A stretch of DNA of 58,643 bases from Actinomycetes bacterium (GCA_024280015.1 JAJRQY010000042.1:1-58643), one strand, 5' to 3'; positions 7,806 through 17,499 are shown, counted from the stretch's first letter. Made by a program: numbers and translations. Notes: generated by a model not told the origin, from the letters alone.

Positions 7806-9062
7806 GTGGAGGCCCGAGACTGGCGTTGGACATCGAACGTTTTGTCCATTCACCAGCTTGTCGCCTGGGGTGTGTTGTATTACTCCTTCGCCGTCTACCT
7901 CCCTCAAATGGAAGCCGAACTTGGCTGGTCGAGCACACTATTGTCCGGCGGCTTCTCCGTTGGCCTCGTTACATCGGGTCTGGCGGCACCCTTTGTTGGT
8001 CGCCACATTGATCGTCGCGGCTCGCGGGAGCTGATCACCGCTGGAGCAGTCGTCGGGGTCGTCGGTATGAGCCTTTGGGCGTCCGCCCGGTCGGTGCCCG
8101 TGTTCTTTGCCGCCTGGGCCATCATCGGTCTAGCCATGTCAGCAACCCTGTACGAACCGGCTTTCGCCACTGTTGTTCGCCATTATCCGGACAGGAGCCG
8201 CCAAGCCATTGTTCGGATCACCCTGGCCGGTGGCTTGGCCTCCACCGTGTTTTCCCCATTGGCCCAAATGGTTTCGGGAGGCCTGGTTTCTGGGGGTGAC
8301 TCGTGGCGATCCGGTGTGCTGATCCTGACGGTGGTGTTCGCCCTGGTGACCGTTCCCCTTGGCCGGCTACTCCCGCCGGCCACGTCTGCCTCCACCATCG
8401 TTTCGGGCACCGCCAAGGCCACCATCGCCAAGACCACCACCACCCATGCTGTTGTGGACTCGACCACCATCGAAGAGGTAGCAGAAACGAACGAGAGTTC
8501 AGAAGAGAACCACTCTGAGCCGCCTGACGCAGCGATCAGACTCTGGCCCCTCGCTCTGGTCTTTGCCCTCAGCCGAGGTGCCGCCGTTGGCTTCAACGTA
8601 CACATCATTTCACTGCTCATTGACAAGGGGCAAGGGCCAGCGATTGCGGCCCTTATCGCTGGCTTTGCTGGCGTGGCCAAGGTTGCTGGTCGCGTGGTGC
8701 TGGCAGCGGGTAGTCGATGGAAGGTGCGGTCCATGCTTGAGGTGACACTCGTGGTGCAAGCGGTATTCCTCCAGCTTGGCTTCGTCTCCGGTCGGCCTGT
8801 TCTGGCAGTCCTCATGGTTGTTGTTTTTGGGGCCACCGCCGGAGCACAAACGGTGCTTCGCCCCTTGCTCATAACCGAGACGGTTGGAACGGCCGTCTTT
8901 GGTTCGGTTAGCGGATCTCTTCAGTTGGTGGTGACCATTGTGCAAGCTGCCGCTCCGCTGGCAACCGCAGTGGCCATTGCAGCCCTGGGCTTTGACTGGA
9001 CCTGGCTGCTCTTGGGTGGTGTCGCCATGGCCTCAGCCGCATCGACCCGACTGGTTCGCTAA
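7806..9062 (+). CDS. MFS transporter
   Basis: Major facilitator superfamily membrane carrier, 418 aa, with twelve predicted membrane segments in two groups of six. The loop after TM2 carries the MFS motif A-like sequence GRHIDRRGSR. The central loop (about 195-240) is a low-complexity Thr/Ala/Glu/Ser tract, from SASTIVSGTAKATIAKTTTT to ETNESSEEN. The first half resembles the monocarboxylate/oxalate-formate branch (LYYSFAVYLPQMEAELGWS). The GTG start at 7806 has AGGGGAGA eight nucleotides upstream. It lies 69 nt after the PucR-type gene in the same direction and may be co-transcribed with it. The substrate is not deducible. Confidence 0.85.
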   Translation: MEARDWRWTSNVLSIHQLVAWGVLYYSFAVYLPQMEAELGWSSTLLSGGFSVGLVTSGLAAPFVGRHIDRRGSRELITAGAVVGVVGMSLWASARSVPVFFAAWAIIGLAMSATLYEPAFATVVRHYPDRSRQAIVRITLAGGLASTVFSPLAQMVSGGLVSGGDSWRSGVLILTVVFALVTVPLGRLLPPATSASTIVSGTAKATIAKTTTTHAVVDSTTIEEVAETNESSEENHSEPPDAAIRLWPLALVFALSRGAAVGFNVHIISLLIDKGQGPAIAALIAGFAGVAKVAGRVVLAAGSRWKVRSMLEVTLVVQAVFLQLGFVSGRPVLAVLMVVVFGATAGAQTVLRPLLITETVGTAVFGSVSGSLQLVVTIVQAAAPLATAVAIAALGFDWTWLLLGGVAMASAASTRLVR

Positions 9063-9364
9063 CCCTCGAACGAGGTCTCGGTCCCTGGAGACCGATAAGT
9101 GCCCGGAATAGAGGCAAGGGTCCCTAGGTTTCGGGTGTACCACCACATAGTGTGGACGGTTGTTCGACAAATTGTTGAGGCATTGTGCTGACACAGACGA
9201 GTCGAGACAGAAATGTTGAACACACTCGACAACAAGGACGAGGGGAGCCGCATTAGCGGCGCGCCTCTCCGTGTCGAGACAAAATGCCCGTTACTCAATG
9301 GGGAGCTTCAACGGGACTATCGCTTATCGAGCACCATCGCTATTGAGCACCTCCAAGGAGCAAT
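9063..9364. other. 302-nt intergenic leader before the pyruvate:ferredoxin oxidoreductase gene
   Basis: I see no gene here; the antisense frame across it looks non-coding. A 6-bp inverted repeat GGTCTC...GAGACC (9074-9079 / 9088-9093) follows the MFS stop but has no T-run, so it is at best a weak terminator. GTCGAGACA occurs twice (9201-9209 and 9273-9281), and CTCGAC at 9225-9230 is the inverse of its core. These could be protein sites controlling the following gene. The Shine-Dalgarno AAGGAG sits at 9355-9360. Confidence 0.45.
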
Positions 9365-12300
9365 GTGACCAGCAGCCCGCGATTCCCAGGAACCCGCATT
9401 ACCACCAACGGTAACCAGCTCGTTTCCTACCACACCGAAGCCCGCATCACCCAGGGCGGTGTCTTCTATCCCATCACTCCTTCCACGGAAATGGGTGAGA
9501 ATTACCAGCTCGCTTTCGCCCAAGGTGCGCTTGACGTCTTCGGCAACAAGAAGGTGGCCATCGAGACCGAGGGGGAGCACTCCGCCCAGGGCGGCGCCAT
9601 CGCCTTGTCCATGACCGGTCGTCGGGTGGTCAACTTCACTTCCGGCCAGGGCCTGATCTATGGCCTGGAGCAGTACTACCACGCACCAGGAAAACTCTCG
9701 ACCCTCGTGGTCGAAGTGGCCGCCCGCGCCCTGACCAAGCATGCCCTCAATGTGCATTGTGGACACGACGACATCTATGCCGTTCTGGACACCGGCTGGA
9801 TCATGCTCTTTGCCAAGGACGCGCAACAAGCAGCCGATCAATCCCTGATCGCCCGCCGTGTCACCGAGCTTTCCCTCAACCCGGCCATCAATATCCAAGA
9901 CGGCTTCCTTACCTCCCACCTGGAGCGAACCTTCTACCGTCACGAATCTGAACTGATGCGTCAGTTCCTCGGCGACCACAACGAGATCATCGACTCGCCG
10001 ACCCCGGCCCAGCAAGAACTCTTTGGCCCAACCCGCCGCCGGGTCCCCCGCATGATGGACCTCAAGAACCCGATGGTGCTTGGCCCGGTACAAAACCAAG
10101 AGCACTACATGAACGGCGTCATCGCTAGGCGCAACAACTTTGCCGACCACATCCTCGGCTTCTTGAAGGAGGCGTACGACGAGTTTGCCAAGTTGACCGG
10201 ACGCCACTACGGCATGATCAGCGAGTACAAGACCGACGACGCCGACACGGTCTTTGTCTCCCTCGGCTCAGCAGCAGAAAACATCGAAGCTGGTGTCGAC
10301 TTCCTCCGTGAGCAGGACGATGCCAAGGTCGGCTCGATCCACGTCAACGTGCTTCGCCCCTTCCCCGAAGGCGAGCTGGTCGAAGCCCTGCGGGGCAAGA
10401 AGCGGGTCATCATTCTGGAACGCACCGATGATCCCCTCTCAATCGACAACCCGCTGGAACGCGAGATCCGGTCCGCCATCAACCGGGCAGTCGAGGTTGG
10501 ACGCGAACACCCAGACAGCGACATCCCCGTCCTGGAGCCTGACGAGATCCCCATTCACTTTGGCGGAATCTACGGACTTGGCTCCCGCGACTTCCGTCCC
10601 GAACATGTGCTTGGCGCCTACGAATTCGCCACCGGCCAGATCAAGCGCCAAGACGGCAGCGGCCCCCACGACGGGGTCCGCAACTTCGTACTCGGGATCG
10701 ACCACCCCCACGCCGTTGCCTCAGAACGAACCCCATCCCTGCTTCCCGACGGCGCCATAGCTGTGCGCTTTCACTCCATTGGCGGCTGGGGCATGATCAC
10801 CACCGGCAAAAACCTGAGTGAGATCATCGGCGAGATCGGTGAAGACCTCGCCATTCGCAATGAAGAATTCGACGAGTTTGGCCGCCCCCGCGAGATCGTC
10901 CACGTCTCGGCCAACCCAAAGTATGGCTCCGAAAAGAAGGGTGCCCCAACCCAATACTTCCTGGTGGCTGCCCCCGAACGCATCCGGGTCAACTGCGATC
11001 TGCGCCATGTCGACGTCGTCTTGTGTTGCGACCCGAAGGCCTTCACTCACTCCAACCCCCTGGACGGCATCAAGCCCGGGGGAACGTTCATCATTGAGTC
11101 ACACGAAGACCCAGAAACTGTCTGGGAACGCATCCCACCGGCGGCTCGTCAGACCATTGTCGACATGGATGTCAAGGTCTATTCCTTGCCAGGATTCGAC
11201 ATCGCCAAGGCAGCAACATCCCGAGCGGACCTGCAACTGCGCATGCAAGGAAATGCGTTCCTCGGTGCGTTCTTCGCCATCTCAGGAATCCTCGAAGAGT
11301 ACGGCGTCAGCATCGAGCAGTTCCACGAACTTACTCGTGCCCAGTACGAGAAGAAGTTTGGCCGATTCGGCGATGCCGTTGTCGAGTCAAACATGGTGGT
11401 CATGAACGGCGGATTCGACCGTGTGGTTCCCGTGCCCTACGGACCAATGGATGCTGCTGACCGGTCGAGCATGCGTCACCCAGCCCTGCAAGCGTGTGAT
11501 GCCTGCGGTCCGCTTCCAGCGAGCAGTTCGGTCTTGGTTGAGCAGCCGGTCCGGATGCCGCTTGCCAGTGTGGCCAAGTTCGACTCGGAGTACCGCGCTG
11601 GGCTTGGCTATGACCAGCCTTCTTCGCCCCTGGCATCCGTCGGCGTCATTCCCGGTGCAACCGGCGCCACCGCCAGCAAGTACGGTGCCCGCCGCCAAAC
11701 CCCAGTCTGGATCGCCGAGAACTGCACCCAATGCATGGAGTGCATCACTGCCTGCCCCGACACGGCTTTGCCCAACACCGCGCAAGACATTGCCACCATC
11801 CTCACCACAGCCGCCAATGCCTATGTTTCCAATCTGGCCGAGCGCCAAGCCGTGTTGGCTGCGCTGCCCGAGATTGAAAGCACGGTCCGCGCCCAGATGA
11901 CGGCGGCAACCGCGGCCAAGGAATCGGTCCCCTTCGCCGACCTGTTGATCGCGGCGGTAACCGAAGCAACCTCCATCAGCGACGTTGCCGCTGATCAGTT
12001 CTTGGCCCTGTTCAAGCGGGTGCCTTTCGCCTATTCCAAGACCCCATCAGTCTTCCGCATGCTGGAGAAGAAGACGCCGGGTAGTGGTGGCTTATTCAGC
12101 ATCATGGTGTCGGACCTCTGCAAGGGGTGTGGCGAGTGCGTGGTCGAGTGCGGTGAGCATGAGGCCCTCTACATGGCGGATGAAACATCAGAACTCAACG
12201 CCGACCATGTCAGCGGCACCAACTTCCTGGACATGTTGCAGGACACCCCAACCAAGTACCTGGGCCGTTTCGATCCCGAACACCCCGAAGACTCTCAGGT

Positions 12301-14032
12301 TGGCCAGCTGAAGAACCATCTCATGCTTCGCAGTCAGTACGAGGCTCTGGTCAGTGGCGATGGAGCCTGTGCCGGTTGTGGTGAGAAGACCATTTTGCAT
12401 GCCATTGCCTCGCTTACCGAGTCCTACATGCGGCCGCTCTATCACGCCAAGGCCGAACGACTCACCCTGAAAGCCAAGCGCCTGATGGATGAGGGCGAAG
12501 ACCGACTGACCAAGCTGGCCAAGGACAAGCCAGAGGTCCATGAACTGTTCTCCAAGTCGGTGGCTCACCTGCTCATGGGACTGGGTGGTGACGACCAGGA
12601 CGACACCGACGCCCGGATCGAGGCTCATGGCAAGATCACCAACGCCGAACTGGTCGACGCCATTGGCGAGGTGATGCGCAACGACGCATTCAACCACCGC
12701 GAGCTGCAGGCCATCGATGGCCGAATGGCCAACGGCATGGCCGTCATGGCTATGGGGGCTCACACCGGTTGCAACACGGTCTACGGTTCTACACCGGTCA
12801 ACAACCCTCATCCGTACCCATGGATGAATTCGCTCTTCCAAGACGGGGCAACCATCAGCTGGCTTCTGGCTGAAGGTTTCATCCTCACCCATTCCCGCCG
12901 TTCGGTGATTCCCGAGCGTCTCTACAACGCCTTGTTCGAAGATGATATTGAGGTCATGACATCAGACCTCTATGACCATCTTGTCCATCTGACTGACTCG
13001 GAGATGACCCCCCAAGAAATCCGCGAACTGCCTAAGGTCTGGGCCATTGGTGGCGACGGAGGCATGGGCGACATTGGTTATCAGAACGTGTCCAAGGTGG
13101 TGTTGCAGAATCGTCCGAACGTCAACATGTTGATGTTGGACACCCAGGTGTATTCCAACACCGGTGGTCAGAACTCCGATTCGAGCCCCATGCCCGGTGG
13201 CGGGGACATGAATCAGTTTGGGCATGCCTCTCAGGGAAAGTTGACCGAGAAGAAGGGGGTCGCTGAGAGCTTCCTTGGTGGTCACGGTTCGCCCTTTGTT
13301 GCTCAGGTTTCTGGCGCCAATACCGCCCAGTTCTACAAGGCCATCCTGAATGCGCTTGAGTATCGGGGAACCTCGTTCTTCCAGAGCTTCACCAGCTGCC
13401 AACCTGAGCACGGCATCCCCGATGACATGTCAACCCAGCAGGCCATCCGGATTCGGGACTCGCGAGGCATGCCCCAGTTCGTCTTTGATCCCTCCAAGGG
13501 TGAGTCCTATGAAGATGCCCTCAACCTGGCTGGCAACCCCAGTGTGAACCGGGATTGGTACCAGAAAGCCTCCAAAGCCAGTGGCCGTCACTACGCCTAC
13601 ATGGCTCCCCATTGGGCGGTAACCGAGGCCCGCTTCCGACGTCATTGGAAGCCGGCAAAGTCGACCGATGGCCTGATCGAACTCGGTGACATGCTGACCC
13701 TGATTACTCAGGACGATGTGGTGCAACGTCGACTGTTCGATGAGTCGCATCGTTCGTTCATCCCCGACTGGGGTGTGTACACCGAGATCGAGAATGAGTT
13801 CGGCGAAGTCTCTGCCATCAGCCTGTCTCGACAGATGGTGCTGTTCTGTGTCGAACGCAGGCGCAGCTGGCGCATGCTGCAAAGCCGAGCCGGGGTCACC
13901 AATGTCGACTACTTAGCCCAGAGAGCGGCGCTGGCTGCTTTGGACAAGGGTGAGAACGGTGATGAGGACCAGCTGAGGTTCGCTGCCGTCATGCGGGACA
14001 AAGAACTGGAAACCCTGCTGGCGAAGAACTAG
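9365..14032 (+). CDS. Pyruvate:ferredoxin (flavodoxin) oxidoreductase, single chain, oversized
   Basis: Cytoplasmic thiamine-pyrophosphate and Fe-S enzyme that oxidises pyruvate (or another 2-oxoacid) with CoA to acyl-CoA, passing electrons to ferredoxin or flavodoxin. Domains in order: the N-terminal POR alpha domain (TPSTEMGE, EGEHSAQGGA), domain II to ~430, the gamma domain ~450-640 (HSIGGWGMITTGKNL), and two ferredoxin-type clusters, CTQCMECITACP from C787 and CKGCGECVVEC from C919. Last is the TPP domain with the proximal-cluster cysteines CAGC from C1002, the GDGGMGDIGYQN Mg/TPP motif near 1228 and NTGGQNSDSSP. At 1555 aa it is about 380 longer than E. coli-type NifJ/YdbK (~1175). The extra length lies between the two clusters (~800-915), after C1002, and in a C-terminal extension. 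The GTG start has AAGGAG upstream; an ATG two bases earlier is followed immediately by a stop. Confidence 0.93.
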   Translation: MTSSPRFPGTRITTNGNQLVSYHTEARITQGGVFYPITPSTEMGENYQLAFAQGALDVFGNKKVAIETEGEHSAQGGAIALSMTGRRVVNFTSGQGLIYGLEQYYHAPGKLSTLVVEVAARALTKHALNVHCGHDDIYAVLDTGWIMLFAKDAQQAADQSLIARRVTELSLNPAINIQDGFLTSHLERTFYRHESELMRQFLGDHNEIIDSPTPAQQELFGPTRRRVPRMMDLKNPMVLGPVQNQEHYMNGVIARRNNFADHILGFLKEAYDEFAKLTGRHYGMISEYKTDDADTVFVSLGSAAENIEAGVDFLREQDDAKVGSIHVNVLRPFPEGELVEALRGKKRVIILERTDDPLSIDNPLEREIRSAINRAVEVGREHPDSDIPVLEPDEIPIHFGGIYGLGSRDFRPEHVLGAYEFATGQIKRQDGSGPHDGVRNFVLGIDHPHAVASERTPSLLPDGAIAVRFHSIGGWGMITTGKNLSEIIGEIGEDLAIRNEEFDEFGRPREIVHVSANPKYGSEKKGAPTQYFLVAAPERIRVNCDLRHVDVVLCCDPKAFTHSNPLDGIKPGGTFIIESHEDPETVWERIPPAARQTIVDMDVKVYSLPGFDIAKAATSRADLQLRMQGNAFLGAFFAISGILEEYGVSIEQFHELTRAQYEKKFGRFGDAVVESNMVVMNGGFDRVVPVPYGPMDAADRSSMRHPALQACDACGPLPASSSVLVEQPVRMPLASVAKFDSEYRAGLGYDQPSSPLASVGVIPGATGATASKYGARRQTPVWIAENCTQCMECITACPDTALPNTAQDIATILTTAANAYVSNLAERQAVLAALPEIESTVRAQMTAATAAKESVPFADLLIAAVTEATSISDVAADQFLALFKRVPFAYSKTPSVFRMLEKKTPGSGGLFSIMVSDLCKGCGECVVECGEHEALYMADETSELNADHVSGTNFLDMLQDTPTKYLGRFDPEHPEDSQVGQLKNHLMLRSQYEALVSGDGACAGCGEKTILHAIASLTESYMRPLYHAKAERLTLKAKRLMDEGEDRLTKLAKDKPEVHELFSKSVAHLLMGLGGDDQDDTDARIEAHGKITNAELVDAIGEVMRNDAFNHRELQAIDGRMANGMAVMAMGAHTGCNTVYGSTPVNNPHPYPWMNSLFQDGATISWLLAEGFILTHSRRSVIPERLYNALFEDDIEVMTSDLYDHLVHLTDSEMTPQEIRELPKVWAIGGDGGMGDIGYQNVSKVVLQNRPNVNMLMLDTQVYSNTGGQNSDSSPMPGGGDMNQFGHASQGKLTEKKGVAESFLGGHGSPFVAQVSGANTAQFYKAILNALEYRGTSFFQSFTSCQPEHGIPDDMSTQQAIRIRDSRGMPQFVFDPSKGESYEDALNLAGNPSVNRDWYQKASKASGRHYAYMAPHWAVTEARFRRHWKPAKSTDGLIELGDMLTLITQDDVVQRRLFDESHRSFIPDWGVYTEIENEFGEVSAISLSRQMVLFCVERRRSWRMLQSRAGVTNVDYLAQRAALAALDKGENGDEDQLRFAAVMRDKELETLLAKN

Positions 14033-14163
14033 CCTGCTGGGTTCAGAACGGCGCTCACGAGAACCGGATCACGGTCGGTGTTCCGAGTGGTCTGAGTGAG
14101 TGGGTTGATCAAATGCCCATTGTCGAAGTGTCAGCCCGGTCAAGACAGAAAGCTCGTGATCTG

Positions 14164-14871
14164 CTAATCCGCAGGCTTCTCGTATCCTTGGTAGAAGGAG
14201 TCACTTACGCGCAGTGGGCCGAGGCGTTCTAGATCGCAGGAAGATCCTTCGAGTAACCCGAGCAACGTTGCCAGGTCAGCAGCGACTCTTTCGTGGCCGA
14301 TGAAGTCTCCTTGTTGGAGCAGTCTTGCTCGTCCTTCCAACGCGCCAAGATTGGACATCAAGGCATGTTCTTGCTGATCTGGCAGTGAGACCCCCTTCAA
14401 TTCATGAATTGCTTCGGTCAGAGCGTTCTGAACAGCAGTTGTTGCTTTCGGATCAGCACTTGCCCTCATCGTGTCGAGCGCGTCGACAACTGGGTTCAGA
14501 TACCTGAGGCAGAAGGCTGCAAGATCTGAGTACTCATCAGCCCCATCGGTGTCCGACGTTTCTGCCACGGCAAGCACTTCAGTGCTGGGCTTTCCCAACC
14601 TAAGTAGGCCTGGGGTGGCGGCAACGGCCAGGAGCGAAGCCGCCGTAGCCACTATTCGCCACCCATGACGGTGAATGATCCCCTGCTTGCCGTCCTGGGT
14701 TACCCGATCTGTAACCTCAATCAGTTCGATGTTGGTGTCCGACGGAGTATCTACATCGATGATTTTCTCACGATACGCGGATTGCATCGCTGCCTCTATG
14801 GACATGCGGCGCTGAGAATCGATTCGGTGAGGCCGGTTGAGTGTTTTCAGCGCTTCGAATGCATCTGTCAT
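14164..14871 (-). CDS. Putative membrane partner (anti-sigma-like) of the adjacent ECF sigma factor
   Basis: The 235-aa product has a cytoplasmic N-terminal ~70 residues, one membrane segment (about 71-91) and an outer domain of mainly helical, Ala/Leu-rich sequence (about 110-225) with two cysteines. Its start overlaps the sigma factor's stop in an ATGA, so the two are translationally coupled. That arrangement and topology are typical of a membrane-bound anti-sigma factor. I see no zinc-binding HxxxCxxC anti-sigma motif and recognise no named domain, so the role is inferred from context. It is convergent with the upstream oxidoreductase gene, with 131 nt between them showing nothing else. 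Confidence 0.6.
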   Translation of the reverse strand: MTDAFEALKTLNRPHRIDSQRRMSIEAAMQSAYREKIIDVDTPSDTNIELIEVTDRVTQDGKQGIIHRHGWRIVATAASLLAVAATPGLLRLGKPSTEVLAVAETSDTDGADEYSDLAAFCLRYLNPVVDALDTMRASADPKATTAVQNALTEAIHELKGVSLPDQQEHALMSNLGALEGRARLLQQGDFIGHERVAADLATLLGLLEGSSCDLERLGPLRVSDSFYQGYEKPAD

Positions 14872-15557
14872 TGGGCTCCGTTTCGAGTAGGGGCTCTGTC
14901 GAAAGCCTTGGCTAGTGAGCGTCGGCCTCGCGAAAGAAGTGATTCGGCTGCCAGATATGTGGTCCCGAGGGCCTCAGCAACCTCGCTCACCGAGTAGTCA
15001 TCGAGGTAGCGGAGTGTGACGGCGCCGCGCTGACGTGGTGGCAGTGAGTCCATGGCGAGCAGAACGCGATCATCCGCCGTACTTAGAGAGGAGATGGAGG
15101 GATGCTGTTCTAGAAGGGCAAGACTGTGGAGGCGCTCTAGTCGATCGCGTCCTCGATCCTCGTCCCGCCAGTAGTCAATCAGTCTTCGCCGGGCCACGGT
15201 GAAGAGCCAAGGGAGACTGGGAGCTTGGTCAGCGTTCGCGGCCGTCTGTCTCGCCGCATGCTCATATGTGAGCTGGGTCAAGTCCTCAGCGAGGGATACG
15301 GAGCCGCATCGTGCGAGAAGAAATCCATAAACCTGATCTACGGTTTCTCGATAGAGACAGGTCAGTGAGTCTTCGGTCGTGAATCGGTCTTGGATCGCTG
15401 GCCTCCTCTTCTTAGTCGCTGTCCTCTTTATCGATCTGGGCGTTGTTTCTCCGTCGACATAGCAAGATTTATTTTTCGACGGATAGTCGGCAGGTGAACC
15501 GATAGATGGTCGAGACTCGCAGTGCCGTATGAAAGGGGAGCTATGTCTGAGGACCAA
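14868..15557 (-). CDS. ECF-type RNA polymerase sigma factor
   Basis: Sigma-70 family protein of the extracytoplasmic-function group. Region 2 spans about 66-135: YRETVDQVYGFLLARCGS, AEDLTQLTYEHAAR and the -10-binding LPWLFTVARRRLIDYWR. Region 4 spans about 164-217, with the helix-turn-helix YSVSEVAEALGTTYLAAESL. The first ~60 residues of the longest frame (basic, Ser/Arg-rich, opening at a TTG) do not resemble the family and the true start may lie further in; no clear Shine-Dalgarno decides it. It is followed by its likely membrane anti-sigma partner and is divergent from a lipoprotein gene 26 nt away, a possible regulatory target. Confidence 0.88.
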   Translation of the reverse strand: MVLRHSSPFIRHCESRPSIGSPADYPSKNKSCYVDGETTPRSIKRTATKKRRPAIQDRFTTEDSLTCLYRETVDQVYGFLLARCGSVSLAEDLTQLTYEHAARQTAANADQAPSLPWLFTVARRRLIDYWRDEDRGRDRLERLHSLALLEQHPSISSLSTADDRVLLAMDSLPPRQRGAVTLRYLDDYSVSEVAEALGTTYLAAESLLSRGRRSLAKAFDRAPTRNGAQ

Positions 15558-15583
15558 ATGTCGGCTGTAGTTAGGAAGGCATC

Positions 15584-17380
15584 ATGAGAAAGGTAGGGGC
15601 ACTACTTGTAGCAATCGTCCTCGTGTTGGCGGCTTGTTCCAGTGACGATTCGATAGACACCGCTGAAAGCCTTGTTGCTGATGAGAATGAAGCTAGTGAG
15701 AATGAAGGCGACCAAAATGTCCTCGACTTCGAGACGGTGGTTTTGGAAACCGAGCTTCTACCCGGCGTGAGCTACACATCACCTATTCTTGGCTCACCGA
15801 TCACCTTTAGCGTTCCGCTACGAACAAAGGTCGAATCAATGGAGTCGGGGAGACTGGCACTTGCTCTACCCGGGGCCAGCGAGTTTGATGCCCTTCTGGT
15901 GGTCCTGCCAAGCGGCGTTGTAGTGCCGGGGGAAAGGGGCGAGGAGATTGGCGCCTTACTAGCCCCGTTCCCCGGTGATTTCGGTAAATGGTTAGAGGAC
16001 TCCGGCCGGCTCGAGGTTCTGGGGTCAGGCCGACAAGAGGACATCTCATTCTGGGATGTGGCTACAGCAAGCGACTTCGAGGAGGCTGACGAATGCAATC
16101 TTGGTGGCCGCTGCACCCAAGTGGTGACATTCGGACCGCGAGACCAATCTGTTGCCATCTCGGATGGTCCAGATTTGCAGTTCCGAATCTACATTGCCCG
16201 GCCAGCAGGGGGCGAGCCTGTGCTGATCTTCCGGCAGTCATCAACGGAGAGCGCAGATGACCTTGACCAGCTTGCTGTTCATATACTGTCCGGGTTGTGC
16301 TGGTGTGGGCCAGAATCGGCAGAGGATAAACAGGCGGAGACAACTCCTGGGGCCGCTCCGTTGGAGAGCGTGAGTTTTGAGCAGCAACTCCCACCAGGCG
16401 AATACCAAATTGAGTTGGGATCGGCCACCATCTTTTTGAAAGCACCTGAAGGCTATGAACGAGGCGCCCCGGCAGTTCCCCTCCCAGGCGAAGGATTCTT
16501 CTTTGGCCTCTCGGATCAGGGGCGAGGTGTGGGTGTCCTATTCGGGCTGACTGCTCAACTTGTTGACCCGGATCAGACCAACCAGTCTCCGGACAGAAGT
16601 AATGTTGCAGTGTCTGGTGAATTGTCGATGTCCGAGTGGTTAGCGAGCACGACAGCGCTAACAGGGTCATCGGGGGAAATGGTGATTGGTGGCGAGGACG
16701 TGACCTGGTGGGACCTGGAGGCAGCCGATGATCTCAACGACTCAAACAGCTACCTTTGCTTTGAGGGAGAATCTGGGTTGTCTGATGAAGAGGAGAATGC
16801 TCGTTGTGTTGGTGTTCTTGAGGGTGATGCTGGCGGTGACTTCGTCCAGAGAGGTGACGCGTACCGCCTCTATTTCTTTGAGAGCTCTGATCTAGTTTTT
16901 CGGGTTAGTTCGGCGCCCCAGGACCGTGCTGAGGTACTTGACGCAGCAGAGGGACTGTTTGACCTGATGACGGTGGAGATGAGTGGGTCGAGGAGGAATA
17001 CGAACAATGAGAGTGATAGCTCTGGTGAGTTCGAGCGCTACCTCGCTGCAGCCGCTGCCATCCCATCGGAACCAGACCTCGCCCAATTCTGTGAGCTTCC
17101 GTTTGCCCCAGTGCCCGAAGACTATCCGAGTACGCCGGAAGAGTCCGAGACCTATTACACGGATCAGGTAGAGGCATCTGAGTCGATCCTGAGATCTGCA
17201 CCCGTTGACATTCGGACTGCGGTTGAGTGGCAGCACGCAGGACTTGTCCGGCTCGCAGCATTGATCGAGGAAGCTGGATGGGACGAAACAAAGGTGGCAG
17301 AGAAAGCGTACGTTCTCAGCTCGGAGGAGGGGATGCACTTCGAAGATCTGCTGATGTATCTGGACACGGCCTGCGCCTAG
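15584..17380 (+). CDS. Lipoprotein of unknown function with an internal duplication
   Basis: Secreted and lipidated: a short basic N-terminus, hydrophobic helix and lipobox LAAC with Cys18, then an acidic linker. Two related halves can be seen, about 48-245 and 262-465. Each opens with an LPG-centred strand (LLPGVSYTSPI / LPPGEYQIELG) and has a W-L-x segment (GKWLEDSG / SEWLAST). Each then has a strand ending in FWDV or WWDLEAADD, two cysteines in a C-x(4-15)-RC arrangement, and a final strand with a helix. The last ~100 residues form a separate helical acidic tail (SEPDLAQFCELP, DTACA). The Shine-Dalgarno AGGAAGG precedes the ATG. It is divergent from the ECF sigma factor, which may regulate it. 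No family recognised. Confidence 0.75.
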   Translation: MRKVGALLVAIVLVLAACSSDDSIDTAESLVADENEASENEGDQNVLDFETVVLETELLPGVSYTSPILGSPITFSVPLRTKVESMESGRLALALPGASEFDALLVVLPSGVVVPGERGEEIGALLAPFPGDFGKWLEDSGRLEVLGSGRQEDISFWDVATASDFEEADECNLGGRCTQVVTFGPRDQSVAISDGPDLQFRIYIARPAGGEPVLIFRQSSTESADDLDQLAVHILSGLCWCGPESAEDKQAETTPGAAPLESVSFEQQLPPGEYQIELGSATIFLKAPEGYERGAPAVPLPGEGFFFGLSDQGRGVGVLFGLTAQLVDPDQTNQSPDRSNVAVSGELSMSEWLASTTALTGSSGEMVIGGEDVTWWDLEAADDLNDSNSYLCFEGESGLSDEEENARCVGVLEGDAGGDFVQRGDAYRLYFFESSDLVFRVSSAPQDRAEVLDAAEGLFDLMTVEMSGSRRNTNNESDSSGEFERYLAAAAAIPSEPDLAQFCELPFAPVPEDYPSTPEESETYYTDQVEASESILRSAPVDIRTAVEWQHAGLVRLAALIEEAGWDETKVAEKAYVLSSEEGMHFEDLLMYLDTACA

Positions 17381-17499
17381 CGGGACACCGGCAGGGTTGG
17401 AATGCTCGATAGGCAGGGCAAGGGAAAGGGAAATACGACCTAGTCTGTAGAGTCCAGCAAACAGTGAGGCCACCAGCAAACGATTAGGGGAACTTCATC

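Noticed and set aside
9059-9298. 79-aa minus-strand frame in the leader of the oxidoreductase gene
   Set aside because: No ribosome site and no protein-like pattern; treated as non-coding.
9317-10207. 296-aa antisense open frame opposite the pyruvate:ferredoxin oxidoreductase
   Set aside because: It lies wholly opposite well-supported coding sequence, is His/Val/Gly-rich in the way of antisense translation of GC-rich genes, and has no ribosome site or recognisable domain.
14033-14163. Gap between oxidoreductase and anti-sigma-like gene checked for a terminator or tRNA
   Set aside because: No stem with a T-run and no tRNA-like cloverleaf could be found.
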